Assembly (NCBI GenBank): GCA_947506155.1
Contig: CANNNV010000003.1
Coordinates: 1-46,302 of the forward strand
Direction of reading: 5' to 3'
Source: Methylococcaceae bacterium
Lineage (GTDB): Bacteria; Pseudomonadota; Gammaproteobacteria; Methylococcales; Methylomonadaceae
DNA length: 46,302 nucleotides
Made by a program: the position numbers and the translations under genes. This document shows positions 35,755-44,964 of this stretch, one piece after another; positions within the stretch are counted from its first letter, which is position 1; each line of letters opens with the position of its first letter. Under the pieces are notes generated by a model that had not been told where the DNA came from, did not search any database, and saw only the letters and a list, made by a program, of their open reading frames with translations.

Positions 35755-35788
35755 ATGTTGCACGTAAAGAGAGCTTAAGGAGTTTGAC

Positions 35789-36097
35789 ATGACTATAGGA
35801 ATAACCGGCAGAACAACCAGTTTAACAACACCAAAAACGCCCACAAAAACTGAGATTGAGGGTGAAAAAAAAACCGCTATTGCAAACACAGAAAAAAATG
35901 ACAGTATTGCACTGACAACTGCAACCCAGGAAATGAAAAAAACCATGGGGTCATCTTCTGCGTCCCCTGTAGATATTGACCGGGTTAATGCTGTTAAAAA
36001 AGCTATTACCGACGGCAATCACACCATCAATGCTGAAAATGTTGCAAAAAAAATGATTCAATTTGAGAAGTTAATACAACAAAAAAATAGTATCTAA
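35789..36097 (+). CDS. flgM: Anti-sigma-28 factor FlgM
   Basis: A 102-residue protein, unstructured and polar in its first half (Thr/Lys-rich). The C-terminal FliA-binding helices include VDIDRVNAVKKAITDGNHTINAENVAKKMIQFE, the typical V-x-x-I-x-x-G-x-Y/H-x-I/V pattern of FlgM. It inhibits FliA until the hook is finished and is then exported. A TAAGGAG ribosome-binding site precedes the ATG. It is translated just ahead of flgN, and a sigma-28 promoter lies directly upstream. Confidence 0.92.
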   Translation: MTIGITGRTTSLTTPKTPTKTEIEGEKKTAIANTEKNDSIALTTATQEMKKTMGSSSASPVDIDRVNAVKKAITDGNHTINAENVAKKMIQFEKLIQQKNSI

Positions 36098-36099
36098 CC

Positions 36100-36594
36100 G
36101 TGATAAAAAAAACTTACCCGATTATAGAACAGCTCATCATTAACGCCCTGAAAATGACAGAGCAACTACATCAGGAACTCAATAGGGAAGCCGATGCGTT
36201 AAAAAAAAACCCACAGGCGGCACTGATTAGTGACCTCGCCGCTAATAAAAAACAGCTGATTGAACAGCTAGAACAGTTCAACACACAACTTACACAAATA
36301 CTGGCAACTGAAAAATTGCCTAACAATCAGGACAGCATTAGAGAATATTTTAAACGCGCTGAAACAGCCTGCCTGTCAACCGCAGAATCGACAAGCAACT
36401 GGGCACAACTGATGCGTGTCTGTTTTGAATGCAGAGCACTCAATGAACAAAATGGTGCAAGTATTGATCTTTTGTCCCGTTACACCAAACGCTCACTGGA
36501 TATTTTAAAAGGAAAGCCAGACTTTCCTAATACCTATGGTGCTGATGGATCCACTCAAAGTGAGCGCTATAGCCACCGGCTGATTTCAGTATAA
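36100..36594 (+). CDS. flgN: Flagellar export chaperone FlgN
   Basis: A 164-residue helical protein beginning at GTG two bases after the flgM stop. The sequence is rich in Gln, Leu and Glu with heptad-like helices (residues 10-75), as expected for the FlgN chaperone that escorts FlgK and FlgL to the export gate. FlgN proteins vary strongly in sequence, so the call rests on length, helix content, the RCxxCRxLNxxNGxxI-like segment (FECRALNEQNGASIDLL) and its place after flgM. Confidence 0.88.
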   Translation: MIKKTYPIIEQLIINALKMTEQLHQELNREADALKKNPQAALISDLAANKKQLIEQLEQFNTQLTQILATEKLPNNQDSIREYFKRAETACLSTAESTSNWAQLMRVCFECRALNEQNGASIDLLSRYTKRSLDILKGKPDFPNTYGADGSTQSERYSHRLISV

Positions 36595-36650
36595 TCACTT
36601 GCACAGATATGTTAAATTTCACGCAATTATTATCAAACGAAGTTAAATAT

Positions 36651-38039
36651 TTATCCCCATTGTGATTTGTGAACATTAAAACTACGTCCCTTGATTTTGC
36701 CATGTTTCAAGCAAGCGTAGGCTTTGTCGACACTGTCACGCTTGATTGCCACATAAGCATGGCCATCAAAAATATCAATCTTACCTACTTCACTGCCTGA
36801 AATCCCGGCATCACCGGTTAAGGCGCCGAGTATGTCCCCGGGACGTACTTTGTTTTTGCGCCCGCCGTCTATCCATAAGGTCACCATCGGCGGCTCAAAG
36901 CGTTGCTCATAACCCAGATGAAATGGCGCGACTTCGTCCCACTTGGCTGGAATAGACTGATAGTCTTCGATCGCGCTGACCCGGTTTACTTCCTGTTCGG
37001 TACACAAACTGAGCGCCAAACCTTTTTTACCGGCTCGACCCGTGCGGCCGATTCGATGTACGTAAATTTCAGGGTCCCAGGGCAATTCATAATTAATCAC
37101 CGCCTGCATGTCCTTAATATCCAGGCCCCGCGCAGCGACATCGGTTGCCACTAGCACCGAGCAACTTTTATTGGAAAAACGCACCAGCACCTGATCGCGA
37201 TGTTTTTGTTCCAAATCGCCATGCAGGGCCTGAACCGAAAAGCCGCTGTTTTCAAGAGAGCTGGCCACATCCTGACATTCCCGCTTGGTGTTGCAAAAAA
37301 CCACAGTCGATTCGGGCCGGTGATAGGCTAAAAGATAACCCAAGGCATGAATTCTTTTGGATTTTTCGACCTGGTAAAAACGCTGCTCAATATCACTGTC
37401 GTGCTGATTACTTTCAATACTGACCGAAACTGGTTTAAACTGAAATTTCTGACTTATTTCCCGAATTGGATCTGTATAAGTCGCGGAAAACAACAAGGTT
37501 TGCCGATGGGTAGGCGCGTAGGAAACCACATCGGAAATCGCCTCTTCAAAGCCCATGTCCAGCATCCGATCGGCTTCGTCCAGCACCAGCACTTTTAAAT
37601 TACTCAGGCGCAGACTGCGTTTGCGCAAATGCTCCTGTAACCGTCCCGGCGTACCGACCACCACATGTACACCATGTTCCAATGAACCCAGCTGCGGCCC
37701 GAAAGGTACACCACCACACAAAGTCAGCACCTTGATATTTTGCGTGAATCGCGCCAGCCGCCGAATCTCCTTGCAGACCTGATCGGCAAGTTCGCGGGTC
37801 GGACAAATCACCATCGCCTGCACCCTGAAACTGTTCAAATCCAGCTTGGATAACAGACCGATACCAAACGCGGCAGTTTTGCCGCTACCCGTTTTAGCCT
37901 GCGCGATCACATCCCTGCCCTCAAGGATATGCGGCAAACTTTCCGCTTGAATAGGCGTTAAACAGGTGTAACCCAGGGATTCAATGTTTTCAAGCAGGGC
38001 GGGTTTTAAAGCTAGGGAGGAAAATTCAGCAGTGTTCAC
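36651..38039 (-). CDS. dbpA: DEAD-box ATP-dependent RNA helicase DbpA
   Basis: A 462-residue RNA helicase acting in large ribosomal subunit assembly. The Q motif is followed by motif I AKTGSGKT (48-55), DEAD (154-157), SAT (185-187) and, in the second RecA domain, the HRIGRTGRAG motif VI. The C-terminal RNA-binding domain (about residues 385-462, from GALTGDAGISG to GRSFNVHKSQWG) is the DbpA-type RRM that binds helix 92 of 23S rRNA. This domain separates it from other DEAD-box proteins. Translation starts at GTG. A hairpin lies 22 bases before the start. It converges with flgN. Confidence 0.95.
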   Translation of the reverse strand: MNTAEFSSLALKPALLENIESLGYTCLTPIQAESLPHILEGRDVIAQAKTGSGKTAAFGIGLLSKLDLNSFRVQAMVICPTRELADQVCKEIRRLARFTQNIKVLTLCGGVPFGPQLGSLEHGVHVVVGTPGRLQEHLRKRSLRLSNLKVLVLDEADRMLDMGFEEAISDVVSYAPTHRQTLLFSATYTDPIREISQKFQFKPVSVSIESNQHDSDIEQRFYQVEKSKRIHALGYLLAYHRPESTVVFCNTKRECQDVASSLENSGFSVQALHGDLEQKHRDQVLVRFSNKSCSVLVATDVAARGLDIKDMQAVINYELPWDPEIYVHRIGRTGRAGKKGLALSLCTEQEVNRVSAIEDYQSIPAKWDEVAPFHLGYEQRFEPPMVTLWIDGGRKNKVRPGDILGALTGDAGISGSEVGKIDIFDGHAYVAIKRDSVDKAYACLKHGKIKGRSFNVHKSQWG

Positions 38040-38061
38040 AAGGACTCTTTATGTAGAGGAA

Positions 38062-38084
38062 AATGACGGCGAACTGCCGTCATT
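38062..38084 (-). promoter_or_regulatory. Leader hairpin upstream of dbpA, like 23S rRNA helix 92
   Basis: A perfect 9-base stem AATGACGGC / GCCGTCATT closes a 5-base loop which, on the minus strand (the sense of dbpA), reads AGTTC. The RNA apex is GGC-AGUUC-GCC. Helix 92 of E. coli 23S rRNA, the DbpA binding site, has GGC-UGUUC-GCC. The hairpin ends 22 bases before the GTG of dbpA. It also lies downstream of the lpxA-type gene and could simply be its terminator, but the run of T after the stem is only four bases. Confidence 0.5.
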
Positions 38085-38165
38085 CAATTGTTCATGATAC
38101 CAGAAATCGGAGTATCTCGGAGATTGATTACAGGCCAAACTTAGCGACGAATAACACGCTAACAC

Positions 38166-38927
38166 TTAAATAAAGCCATGAACTCCGCGTCTGGATTTAA
38201 CCGCCAGCCAGTCTTTTAGTTGTTTTAACTCTGCGGTTTCTTCCAGACTCTCCAAACTTTGCTTGTTTTTTAACAAGCGAAAAGCCGCTGCCAACACTTT
38301 ATAGCGCTCGCCGATAATACCGGCACGCCTTAAGCCTACGGTGTTCAATTTGTAATGCTTAGCGGGACGCCCAGCTATCAGCATAAACGGCATCACATCC
38401 ATATTAAGACCGGTAGTGCCCTGCACTATTGCAAACGATCCTATCCGGCAAAACTGATGCACGACCACCGCCCCACCCATAAACACATGATTACCGACTT
38501 CGACATGCCCGCCAATCGCGACATTGTTTGCAAAAAGGGTATTATTGCCAACGTTACAGTCATGCGCGACATGGCTGTTATTCATAAAAAAGCAACCCGA
38601 ACCGATCTGTGTCACGCCCTGTGCTTTAGAGGATCGGTGTGCGGTAAAGCCCTCTCTAAATACATTATTGTCGCCACAGATCAGCCAGGAAACTGTTTCC
38701 GGCTCAAAACTCGTATCCTGCGGCAGGCCACCCAATACCGAATGTGGATGTAAAATATTGCCGTTACCCATTTTTACCTGACTGTGTACCACGGCGTGAG
38801 CACCCACCTGGCAGTCGGCCCCCAATTCTGCACCGGTTTCAATCACAGCAAAAGGTCCAACAGTTACATTGTTTCCCAGGATTACATCCGCTGCAATATA
38901 AGCGGTTGGGTGAATATTTTGAGCCAT
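38166..38927 (-). CDS. lpxA: LpxA-type acyl-ACP-UDP-N-acetylglucosamine O-acyltransferase
   Basis: A 253-residue left-handed beta-helix protein made of hexapeptide repeats (residues 5-190) with a helical C-terminus. The catalytic region SHVAHDCNVGNNTLFANN aligns with the E. coli LpxA segment that carries catalytic His125, and GGAVVVHQFCRIGSFA matches the following coil. The acyl-chain region differs (PFMLIAGRPAKHYKLN instead of the E. coli PPYVIAQGNHATPFGVN). The gene stands alone rather than between fabZ and lpxB. It may therefore be a second LpxA paralogue, with another acyl-length or sugar preference, rather than the main lipid A enzyme. Confidence 0.85.
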   Translation of the reverse strand: MAQNIHPTAYIAADVILGNNVTVGPFAVIETGAELGADCQVGAHAVVHSQVKMGNGNILHPHSVLGGLPQDTSFEPETVSWLICGDNNVFREGFTAHRSSKAQGVTQIGSGCFFMNNSHVAHDCNVGNNTLFANNVAIGGHVEVGNHVFMGGAVVVHQFCRIGSFAIVQGTTGLNMDVMPFMLIAGRPAKHYKLNTVGLRRAGIIGERYKVLAAAFRLLKNKQSLESLEETAELKQLKDWLAVKSRRGVHGFI

Positions 38928-39014
38928 TAGTTATCCTCTTAGATGATATTTTATCTGAATTTTTTCGACCTGTACGTCTGTCAATTGCTAAACAAATCTT
39001 TAATTATTAGCCAT

Positions 39015-39045
39015 AAAAAAAGGCAGCTAAAAGCTGCCTTTTTTA
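39015..39045. terminator. Bidirectional terminator after rplS
   Basis: AAAAAAAGGCAGCT and AGCTGCCTTTTTT form a GC-rich stem with a three-base loop, A-tract on one side and T-tract on the other. It lies 20 bases beyond the rplS stop codon and ends the rpsP-rimM-trmD-rplS transcript on the minus strand. Confidence 0.92.
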
Positions 39046-39065
39046 TTTGATAAAAACCAGTAGTA

Positions 39066-39407
39066 TTAAAGTTTTTCTTTAATACGAGCCGCTTTACCAG
39101 TCAAGTCACGCAAGTAATACAATTTGGCGCGACGAACATCACCGCGACGCTTGACAGTGATCTCGTTAATGATATGGCTATGAGTTTGAAATACACGCTC
39201 AACACCAGTACCATGAGAAATTTTTCTTACTGTAAAAGCCGAGTTTAAACCACGATTACGTTTTGCAATCACGATGCCTTCAAAAGCCTGAATTCTTTCA
39301 CGCTCGCCTTCTTTAACTTTAACCTGTACAACAACTGTGTCACCTGGACTAAAGTCAGGAATTTGTTTCAGTTGTTCTGCTTCCAATTCATCAATAATAT
39401 TGCTCAT
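39066..39407 (-). CDS. rplS: 50S ribosomal protein L19
   Basis: A 113-residue protein of the large subunit at the 30S-50S interface. It begins [25 protein letters not shown] and contains the family pattern [52 protein letters not shown] (here [17 protein letters not shown]) and ends in [10 protein letters not shown]. I chose the ATG with AAGGTG upstream; a GTG two codons earlier is also in frame. It is the last gene of the rpsP operon and is followed by a strong terminator. Confidence 0.97.
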   Translation of the reverse strand: MSNIIDELEAEQLKQIPDFSPGDTVVVQVKVKEGERERIQAFEGIVIAKRNRGLNSAFTVRKISHGTGVERVFQTHSHIINEITVKRRGDVRRAKLYYLRDLTGKAARIKEKL

Positions 39408-39421
39408 TACCACACCTTAAT

Positions 39422-40159
39422 TTAAACCAACTCCACAATAAATTCTCTAAGCAAATTTTCCTGCTCTGCACTCAAATTCTTTTTTTTCAATAAATCCGGT
39501 CGCTTTTGCCACGTTCGACCCAACGCCTGCTTCATGCGCCAACGCTCTATCTCGGCATGGTTACCACCCAATAAAACCTGGGGTACCGAACATGCTGCAA
39601 TTTGCTCTGGCCGGGTAAAGTGAGGACAATCCAGCAAACCATCACTGTGAGAGTCCTGCTGGGCAGAATCCTCATCGCCAAGCACTCCGGGCAGTAACCG
39701 CGTCACGGCATCGATAACGACCAACGCTGCAAGTTCACCGCCGCTGATCACGTAGTCACCGATAGACCATTCTTCATCGCAATCTTGCTCAACAAAGCGT
39801 TCATCAATACCTTCGTAACGACCTGCAACTAAAATCAACTGTTCTAGCTCACAAGTCTCAGAAAGCAAAGCCTGCGTAATCGGCTTGCCTTGCGGACTCA
39901 TATAAACCACTTTAGCGGCTTTTACCCCAGCTTGTTTTGCGGCCTGAACCGCATCATGCAAAGGCTGATACTTCATGACCATACCAGGTCCGCCGCCGTA
40001 AGGACGATCATCAACAGTCCGGTGCCTGTCTAAAGTATAATCCCGAGGATTCCAGGCTGACAAACTGACAATATTGCGTTCAATTGCCCTGCCTGTGACT
40101 CCGCAACCTGCAGCGGCTATCACCATGTCAGGAAATAAAGTTACAACATCAAAACGCAT
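39422..40159 (-). CDS. trmD: tRNA (guanine-N1)-methyltransferase TrmD
   Basis: A 245-residue SPOUT-class enzyme that makes m1G37 in tRNAs reading CNN-type codons (Leu, Pro, Arg), preventing frameshifting. The trefoil-knot SAM site shows [12 protein letters not shown] (about residue 52), [11 protein letters not shown] (about 112) and [13 protein letters not shown] (about 133). The C-terminal helical domain includes the HYTRP-type motif as PHFTRPEQ. Length is normal. It lies between rimM and rplS in the widely conserved order. Confidence 0.97.
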   Translation of the reverse strand: MRFDVVTLFPDMVIAAAGCGVTGRAIERNIVSLSAWNPRDYTLDRHRTVDDRPYGGGPGMVMKYQPLHDAVQAAKQAGVKAAKVVYMSPQGKPITQALLSETCELEQLILVAGRYEGIDERFVEQDCDEEWSIGDYVISGGELAALVVIDAVTRLLPGVLGDEDSAQQDSHSDGLLDCPHFTRPEQIAACSVPQVLLGGNHAEIERWRMKQALGRTWQKRPDLLKKKNLSAEQENLLREFIVELV

Positions 40160-40167
40160 GCAGCTAA

Positions 40168-40671
40168 TTAAAACTCAGGATCCCAGTCGACAATTATTTT
40201 GCCCGCATCCAGATCAACGCTGATGATTGTTTGTCCCTGTAAAAACGGAATAACCCGTTCTCGCTCTCCCTGGACAATCAACACATCGTTAGCGCCTGTT
40301 TCCAGCAGACTGTCAACCATTCCGAACTGAACGCCATCAATAGTTTCAACCGTCAATCCGATCAAATCAGACCAGTAATATTCGTCTTTAGCCGTTTTGG
40401 GTAATTGTTCGGGACTTATAAAAATATCCCAACCCATCAGACTCTCTGCTTGATTTCTATCATCGATACCGGCTAACTGGGCGACTATTGTCTTACCTTG
40501 TAGCTGTCCGTCAACGATAGTAACCGTCTTTGTTTCGTCATTTTTTTTCAGCAACCAGGGAGAATAGGTTAAAATATTTTCCCTCGGATCAGTGAAGGAA
40601 AATACCTTAACCCATCCCTTGATACCAAAAACGCCGGAAATTTTTCCAACGCTTATATGCTGTTCTGACAA
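40168..40671 (-). CDS. rimM: 16S rRNA processing / ribosome maturation factor RimM
   Basis: A 167-residue assembly factor for the 30S head that binds protein S19. The N-terminal beta-barrel has [26 protein letters not shown] and the PRC-barrel C-terminal half has [13 protein letters not shown]...[19 protein letters not shown]. Translation starts at a TTG codon with only a weak ribosome-binding site, 7 bases after the rpsP stop; no in-frame ATG gives a complete N-terminus. This matches the low RimM level seen relative to ribosomal proteins in the E. coli operon. Confidence 0.95.
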   Translation of the reverse strand: MSEQHISVGKISGVFGIKGWVKVFSFTDPRENILTYSPWLLKKNDETKTVTIVDGQLQGKTIVAQLAGIDDRNQAESLMGWDIFISPEQLPKTAKDEYYWSDLIGLTVETIDGVQFGMVDSLLETGANDVLIVQGERERVIPFLQGQTIISVDLDAGKIIVDWDPEF

Positions 40672-40678
40672 CTTAAAC

Positions 40679-40930
40679 TTATGCCGCTGCTTTTCGTGCG
40701 TCTTTAATCAACTTCACAACACGTTCAGAAGGTTGCGCGCCATTGGCTTTCCAGTAATCGACGCGTTCACAATCTAAACGCAATTTTTCTTCATTGCCAC
40801 GCGCCAATGGGTTAAAAAAGCCCAAGCGTTCAATATAACGACCGTCACGACTGCTTCTGCTATCAGTTACAACAACATGATAGAAAGGACGATTTTTCGC
40901 GCCACCTCTAGAAAGACGAATGGTTACCAT
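40679..40930 (-). CDS. rpsP: 30S ribosomal protein S16
   Basis: An 83-residue small-subunit protein needed for 30S assembly. It starts [40 protein letters not shown], the complete S16 signature, and has a normal Lys/Arg-rich end. An AAGGAA ribosome-binding site precedes the ATG. It is the first gene of the rpsP-rimM-trmD-rplS operon. Confidence 0.97.
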   Translation of the reverse strand: MVTIRLSRGGAKNRPFYHVVVTDSRSSRDGRYIERLGFFNPLARGNEEKLRLDCERVDYWKANGAQPSERVVKLIKDARKAAA

Positions 40931-40970
40931 CTAAGTTCCTTAAAAAATTTTAGTCATTGTTAATCCGCCG

Positions 40971-40998
40971 ATTATACTCGATTTTTTGTGCAAGTAAA
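40971..40998 (-). promoter_or_regulatory. Sigma-70 promoter for rpsP operon
   Basis: On the minus strand a perfect -10 TATAAT (40976-40971) is preceded, after 16 bases, by TTTACT (40998-40993). Transcription would begin about 35 bases before the rpsP ATG. This is the only good match in the gap between ffh and rpsP. Confidence 0.7.
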
Positions 40999-41115
40999 GA
41001 AATGGGCGGCACTACTAGCATTTAATTCGTTGCTAGGCAGATGAAAATTAGCACGGGGATAACTGAAACTCGGCAAAATATCATCTGCATTTTATTTTTG
41101 ACAACAACCAAAAAG

Positions 41116-42477
41116 CTACCTTCGCATACCCATGCCGCGCACATTATTTTTTATGCCACGCATCATATTGGCCATATTGCCGGTTTTGAACCGTTTCATC
41201 ATTTTTTGCATCATCGTAAACTGCTTCAGAATGCGATTAACATCGGATAATTGCTGCCCGCAACCGTCAGCGATGCGCTTTTTCCGGTTGCCTTTAATCA
41301 AATCAGGATAACGCCTTTCCTTCATGGTCATTGAATTGATCACGCCAATCTGGCGCGACAATTCCTTGCCATTAACCTTGTCTTTCATTTCCTGAGGAAT
41401 CTCGTTCATGCCCGGCAATTTATCCAGCATCGAACCGACCCCACCCATATCCTGCATTTGCTGCAATTGCTCACGAAAATCTTCCAGATCAAAAGCCTTG
41501 CCTTTTTGTAATTTTTTGAGCAGTTTTTCAGCTTTTTCCTTGTCAACTTTTTGCTCAATATCTTCAATCAGACCCAGGACATCGCCCATGCCCAAAATAC
41601 GGGAAGCGATACGATCGGGATAAAAAGGTTCCAGCGCATCGGTTTTTTCACCCATACCGATAAACTTGATCGGTTTGCCGGTAATGTGACGTATGGATAA
41701 CGCCGCACCGCCACGCGCATCTCCATCCGCCTTGGTCAGGATAATCCCGGTTAACGGCAGCGCATCATTGAAGGCTTTTGCAGTAATCGCGGCATCCTGC
41801 CCGGTCATGCTGTCAACGACAAACAAGGTTTCAATGGGATTGATCGCTGCATGCAGAGCCTTGATTTCGCCCATCATTTCATCATCTACATGCAGACGAC
41901 CTGCGGTATCGATGATAATGACATCAAGAAATTTTCTCTTTGCCGCGTCTATCGCAGCCATCGCAATATCGACCGGATTTTGCGTTATATCGCTATCAAA
42001 AAATTCCAGCGAAACTTCGTTCGCCAGTATCTGCAATTGCTTGATAGCCGCAGGACGATAAACGTCGGTACTGACTACGCCAACTTTTTTCTTTTGATTT
42101 TCTTTTAGCCAGCGGCCCAATTTAGCTACCGTGGTGGTTTTACCCGCCCCCTGCAAACCGGCCATTAAAATAATAGCTGGTGGAACTGCGTTCAGGTTCA
42201 GCTTTTCATTAGCCTCACCCATCACTGCAACCAACTCAGCCTGAACCAGTTTAATCAACGACTGCCCGGGCGAAAGACTGGACTGGACTTCCTGACCCAA
42301 AGCACCTGATTTGATACGTTCAATAAAGTCCGTAACCACCGGCAAAGCGACATCAGCCTCAAGTAACGCCATGCGCACTTCGCGCAACGTGTCCTTGATA
42401 TTGTCTTCAGTCAAGCGCCCTTGACCCTTAATTTTTTTAAGCGTGCTACTCAATCGATCGGTTAAATTATCAAACAT
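41116..42477 (-). CDS. ffh: Signal recognition particle protein Ffh
   Basis: A 453-residue GTPase, exactly the length of E. coli Ffh, that binds signal sequences and 4.5S RNA and delivers nascent membrane proteins to FtsY. It has an N domain followed by the G domain with GLQGAGKTT, DVYRPAAIKQL, DTAGR and TKADGDARGG. The Met-rich M domain ends in MMQKMMKRFKTGNMANMMRGI. I chose the ATG that gives MFDNLTDRLSS, the conserved start; the frame is open for 11 more codons upstream. It is followed by the rpsP operon on the same strand, as in most gammaproteobacteria. Confidence 0.97.
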   Translation of the reverse strand: MFDNLTDRLSSTLKKIKGQGRLTEDNIKDTLREVRMALLEADVALPVVTDFIERIKSGALGQEVQSSLSPGQSLIKLVQAELVAVMGEANEKLNLNAVPPAIILMAGLQGAGKTTTVAKLGRWLKENQKKKVGVVSTDVYRPAAIKQLQILANEVSLEFFDSDITQNPVDIAMAAIDAAKRKFLDVIIIDTAGRLHVDDEMMGEIKALHAAINPIETLFVVDSMTGQDAAITAKAFNDALPLTGIILTKADGDARGGAALSIRHITGKPIKFIGMGEKTDALEPFYPDRIASRILGMGDVLGLIEDIEQKVDKEKAEKLLKKLQKGKAFDLEDFREQLQQMQDMGGVGSMLDKLPGMNEIPQEMKDKVNGKELSRQIGVINSMTMKERRYPDLIKGNRKKRIADGCGQQLSDVNRILKQFTMMQKMMKRFKTGNMANMMRGIKNNVRGMGMRR

Positions 42478-42698
42478 ATCAGTGTCTTTATTAAATCTTA
42501 AGGAAACCACTCACTAACGCAAATGCGCTAGGACTATTTAGCGGGATATATTAACATAGCCATTGAGGCCTTTGCATTAAACTCAAGGGAATTTGTCATG
42601 CCATGCTGATGCTGTTTGTCGCATCAACCAAAACTAACGCCTTATAGACGAAGCCCACACCTGTCAAGGGTGTTCTCTATTCCACAAAACTTATCCTA

Positions 42699-43490
42699 AT
42701 GAACACCACACTTGCTACCCTGTCAATTTGCACCTATCTACTCAGCGCCCTGTTTATTGCCCGGGATATTCAACAAAACAGAACCCAGCGTACACCGCTG
42801 TATCTGGCATGGATCGCCGTCTGTGCGCATACTTTATATATCAGCATTTTTTTAAGCCAGAACAACAGCTTTAATTTCAGCTTTATCAGCACCGCATCGT
42901 TAATTTCACTAATTGTCGCCGTGCTGTTACTAATCGCGACATTGAACAAACCGGTCGAAAAGCTGGGTGTTATCATATTCCCGCTGGCCGGACTGATGCT
43001 GGGATTGGTGCTTATTTTTCCTGAAAAACCCCATCTGCTGCACAACCACAACTGGCAGATGAGCGCCCATATTTTAACGTCAATTATCGCCTTCAGTCTG
43101 CTCAATATCGCCGCACTGCAAGCTATTTTGCTAGCACTGCAAGATCAGCAACTTAAAAGCCATCCACCCAAACGCCTGATCAGATCATTACCGCCGTTGC
43201 AAACCATGGAAACCTTGTTGTTTCAAATGCTAGGCACCGGACTTTTTTTTCTAACCTTGTCTCTGGTCAGCGGATTTATTTTTATTGAAGACTTATTTGC
43301 ACAGCATTTGGTGCACAAGACCGTGTTATCGATTATTGCCTGGATCATTTTCTCCAGCTTATTACTGGGCAGAGTGCGTTATGGCTGGCGAGGAAGAACA
43401 GCAGTTCGCTGGACATTAACCGGCTTTTTTTTGCTGCTGCTGGCTTATTTTGGCACAAAACTGGTGCTGGAAATTATTTTGCATCGATAA
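42699..43490 (+). CDS. CcsA/YpjD-type inner-membrane protein
   Basis: A 263-residue protein with about eight transmembrane helices belonging to the cytochrome c assembly (CcsA/CcmC-like) superfamily, subgroup YpjD. The conserved HILTSIIAFSLLNIAALQA segment and the final HKTVLSIIAWIIFSSLLLGRVRYGWRGRTAVRWTL region are typical. YpjD genes usually lie next to ffh, as here on the opposite strand. Function is not established; heme handling is suggested by family only. The start is the ATG directly before the first hydrophobic helix. Confidence 0.88.
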   Translation: MNTTLATLSICTYLLSALFIARDIQQNRTQRTPLYLAWIAVCAHTLYISIFLSQNNSFNFSFISTASLISLIVAVLLLIATLNKPVEKLGVIIFPLAGLMLGLVLIFPEKPHLLHNHNWQMSAHILTSIIAFSLLNIAALQAILLALQDQQLKSHPPKRLIRSLPPLQTMETLLFQMLGTGLFFLTLSLVSGFIFIEDLFAQHLVHKTVLSIIAWIIFSSLLLGRVRYGWRGRTAVRWTLTGFFLLLLAYFGTKLVLEIILHR

Positions 43491-43503
43491 GATCTTACTG
43501 ACT

Positions 43504-44964
43504 ATGCTTAAAACGTCCAAAGACACTCTTGATCCATCCGACTGGAATGCCTTGCGCTTACAAGGTCATAAAATGCTGGACGATATGCTCGACTATCTTG
43601 AACATCAACGAGATCATCCAGTCTGGCAACCCATGCCCGAGAAAGTACGCGAATCATTTTTGCAGCCCCTAGATGACGGACAACATGATCTGGCAACAGC
43701 GCATGAACTGTTCATGAAAAATGTACTTCCTTATGCTTTGGGCAATGTCCATCCCGGTTTTATGGGTTGGGTGCATGGTGGAGGTACCCCCGTCGGCATG
43801 CTTGCGGAAATGCTGGCAGGCGGACTTAACGCCAATCTTGGTGGCCGCGATCAGGCACCGATTGAAATTGAACGCCAGGTCGTACGCTGGGCACGAGAAC
43901 TGTTTAATTTTCCGGAAACCGCCAGTGGCCTGTTTGTCACCGGAACCTCAATGGCTAATCTGCTGAGTGTATTGATTGCCCGCACCTCAAACTTAGGCGA
44001 ACCATCACGCCAACAAGGCCTTGCAGGCCACAAGCAGTTGGTCGCCTATGCTTCAGCCAGCGCACATATTAGCCTGGCCCAGGCGATGGATATTGCCGGT
44101 TTTGGCAGTAATGCCCTGCGCAAAATACCGGTCAATGAACATTATCAAATGGATATGGCTGCGCTTGAACTAGCCATAGAAACAGACAAAAAATCAGGCT
44201 TGACACCGTTTTTCATTGCCGGAACAGCGGGTAGCGCCGATGTCGGCGCGATTGACAATCTCCAGGCTATTGCCAAATTATGTAGCCGAGAAAAGCTTTG
44301 GTTCCACGTCGATGGCGCTTACGGGGCACTAGGCATGTTATCACCTGATATTGCGCCGCGATTGCACGGCATAGCACGGGCCGATTCGATTGCGTTTGAT
44401 TTTCATAAATGGGGTCAAGTTCCGTATGATGCCGGATTTCTTTTAGTCCGTGACGGAAAATTGCATCAGGACAGCTTCGCCTCGCCCGCCGCTTACCTGA
44501 AACGCGAAGCCCGTGGCATGGCCGCTGGCTCTCCGTGGCCGTGCGACTTCGGGCCGGATCTTTCGAGAGGTTTTCGTGCGCTCAAAACTTGGTTCACCAT
44601 AACAGTGTATGGCGCGGAAAAATTAGGCCAGGTTATTTCCAATACCTGCACACTGGCCCAGTACCTGAAACAGCGCATTGAAGCTGAACCCCAGCTCGAA
44701 CTGCTCGCGCCGGTTGCGCTGAATATCGTCTGCTTTCGCTATCGCAGTGCAGATGCCAACCGAATCAACGCCGATCTGGTGGTTGCTTTGCAAGAATCCG
44801 GCATTGCCGCACCGTCAACGACGACTCTTAATGGCCAGCTAGCCATTCGAGCCGCAATCGTCAATCATCGTACCAGCGCCAGCGACATCGATGCGTTAAT
44901 CGCTGCGACGCTAGCACTGGGCAAACAAATCGCTAACTCAGGAATAACCCATGCAAGCCCATGA
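43504..44964 (+). CDS. PLP-dependent group II-type amino acid decarboxylase
   Basis: A 486-residue cytosolic enzyme of the aromatic-amino-acid/glutamate decarboxylase fold. Signature residues can be seen: HVDGAYG with Asp270 (pyridine nitrogen contact), DFHKWGQ with the PLP-binding Lys302, and the N-terminal HPGFMGWVHGGGTP substrate region. The sequence FDFHKW, where many members have NPHKW, marks a subgroup; substrate cannot be predicted. I use the ATG giving MLKTSKDTLDP; the frame extends upstream into the ypjD-type gene. It overlaps the ATP-grasp gene by 14 bases (ATG within its end), so the two are translationally coupled. Confidence 0.88.
   Translation: MLKTSKDTLDPSDWNALRLQGHKMLDDMLDYLEHQRDHPVWQPMPEKVRESFLQPLDDGQHDLATAHELFMKNVLPYALGNVHPGFMGWVHGGGTPVGMLAEMLAGGLNANLGGRDQAPIEIERQVVRWARELFNFPETASGLFVTGTSMANLLSVLIARTSNLGEPSRQQGLAGHKQLVAYASASAHISLAQAMDIAGFGSNALRKIPVNEHYQMDMAALELAIETDKKSGLTPFFIAGTAGSADVGAIDNLQAIAKLCSREKLWFHVDGAYGALGMLSPDIAPRLHGIARADSIAFDFHKWGQVPYDAGFLLVRDGKLHQDSFASPAAYLKREARGMAAGSPWPCDFGPDLSRGFRALKTWFTITVYGAEKLGQVISNTCTLAQYLKQRIEAEPQLELLAPVALNIVCFRYRSADANRINADLVVALQESGIAAPSTTTLNGQLAIRAAIVNHRTSASDIDALIAATLALGKQIANSGITHASP

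Noticed and set aside
36903-37806. Several plus- and minus-strand frames overlapping dbpA
   Set aside because: They are shadows of the DbpA frame, which has complete helicase motifs.
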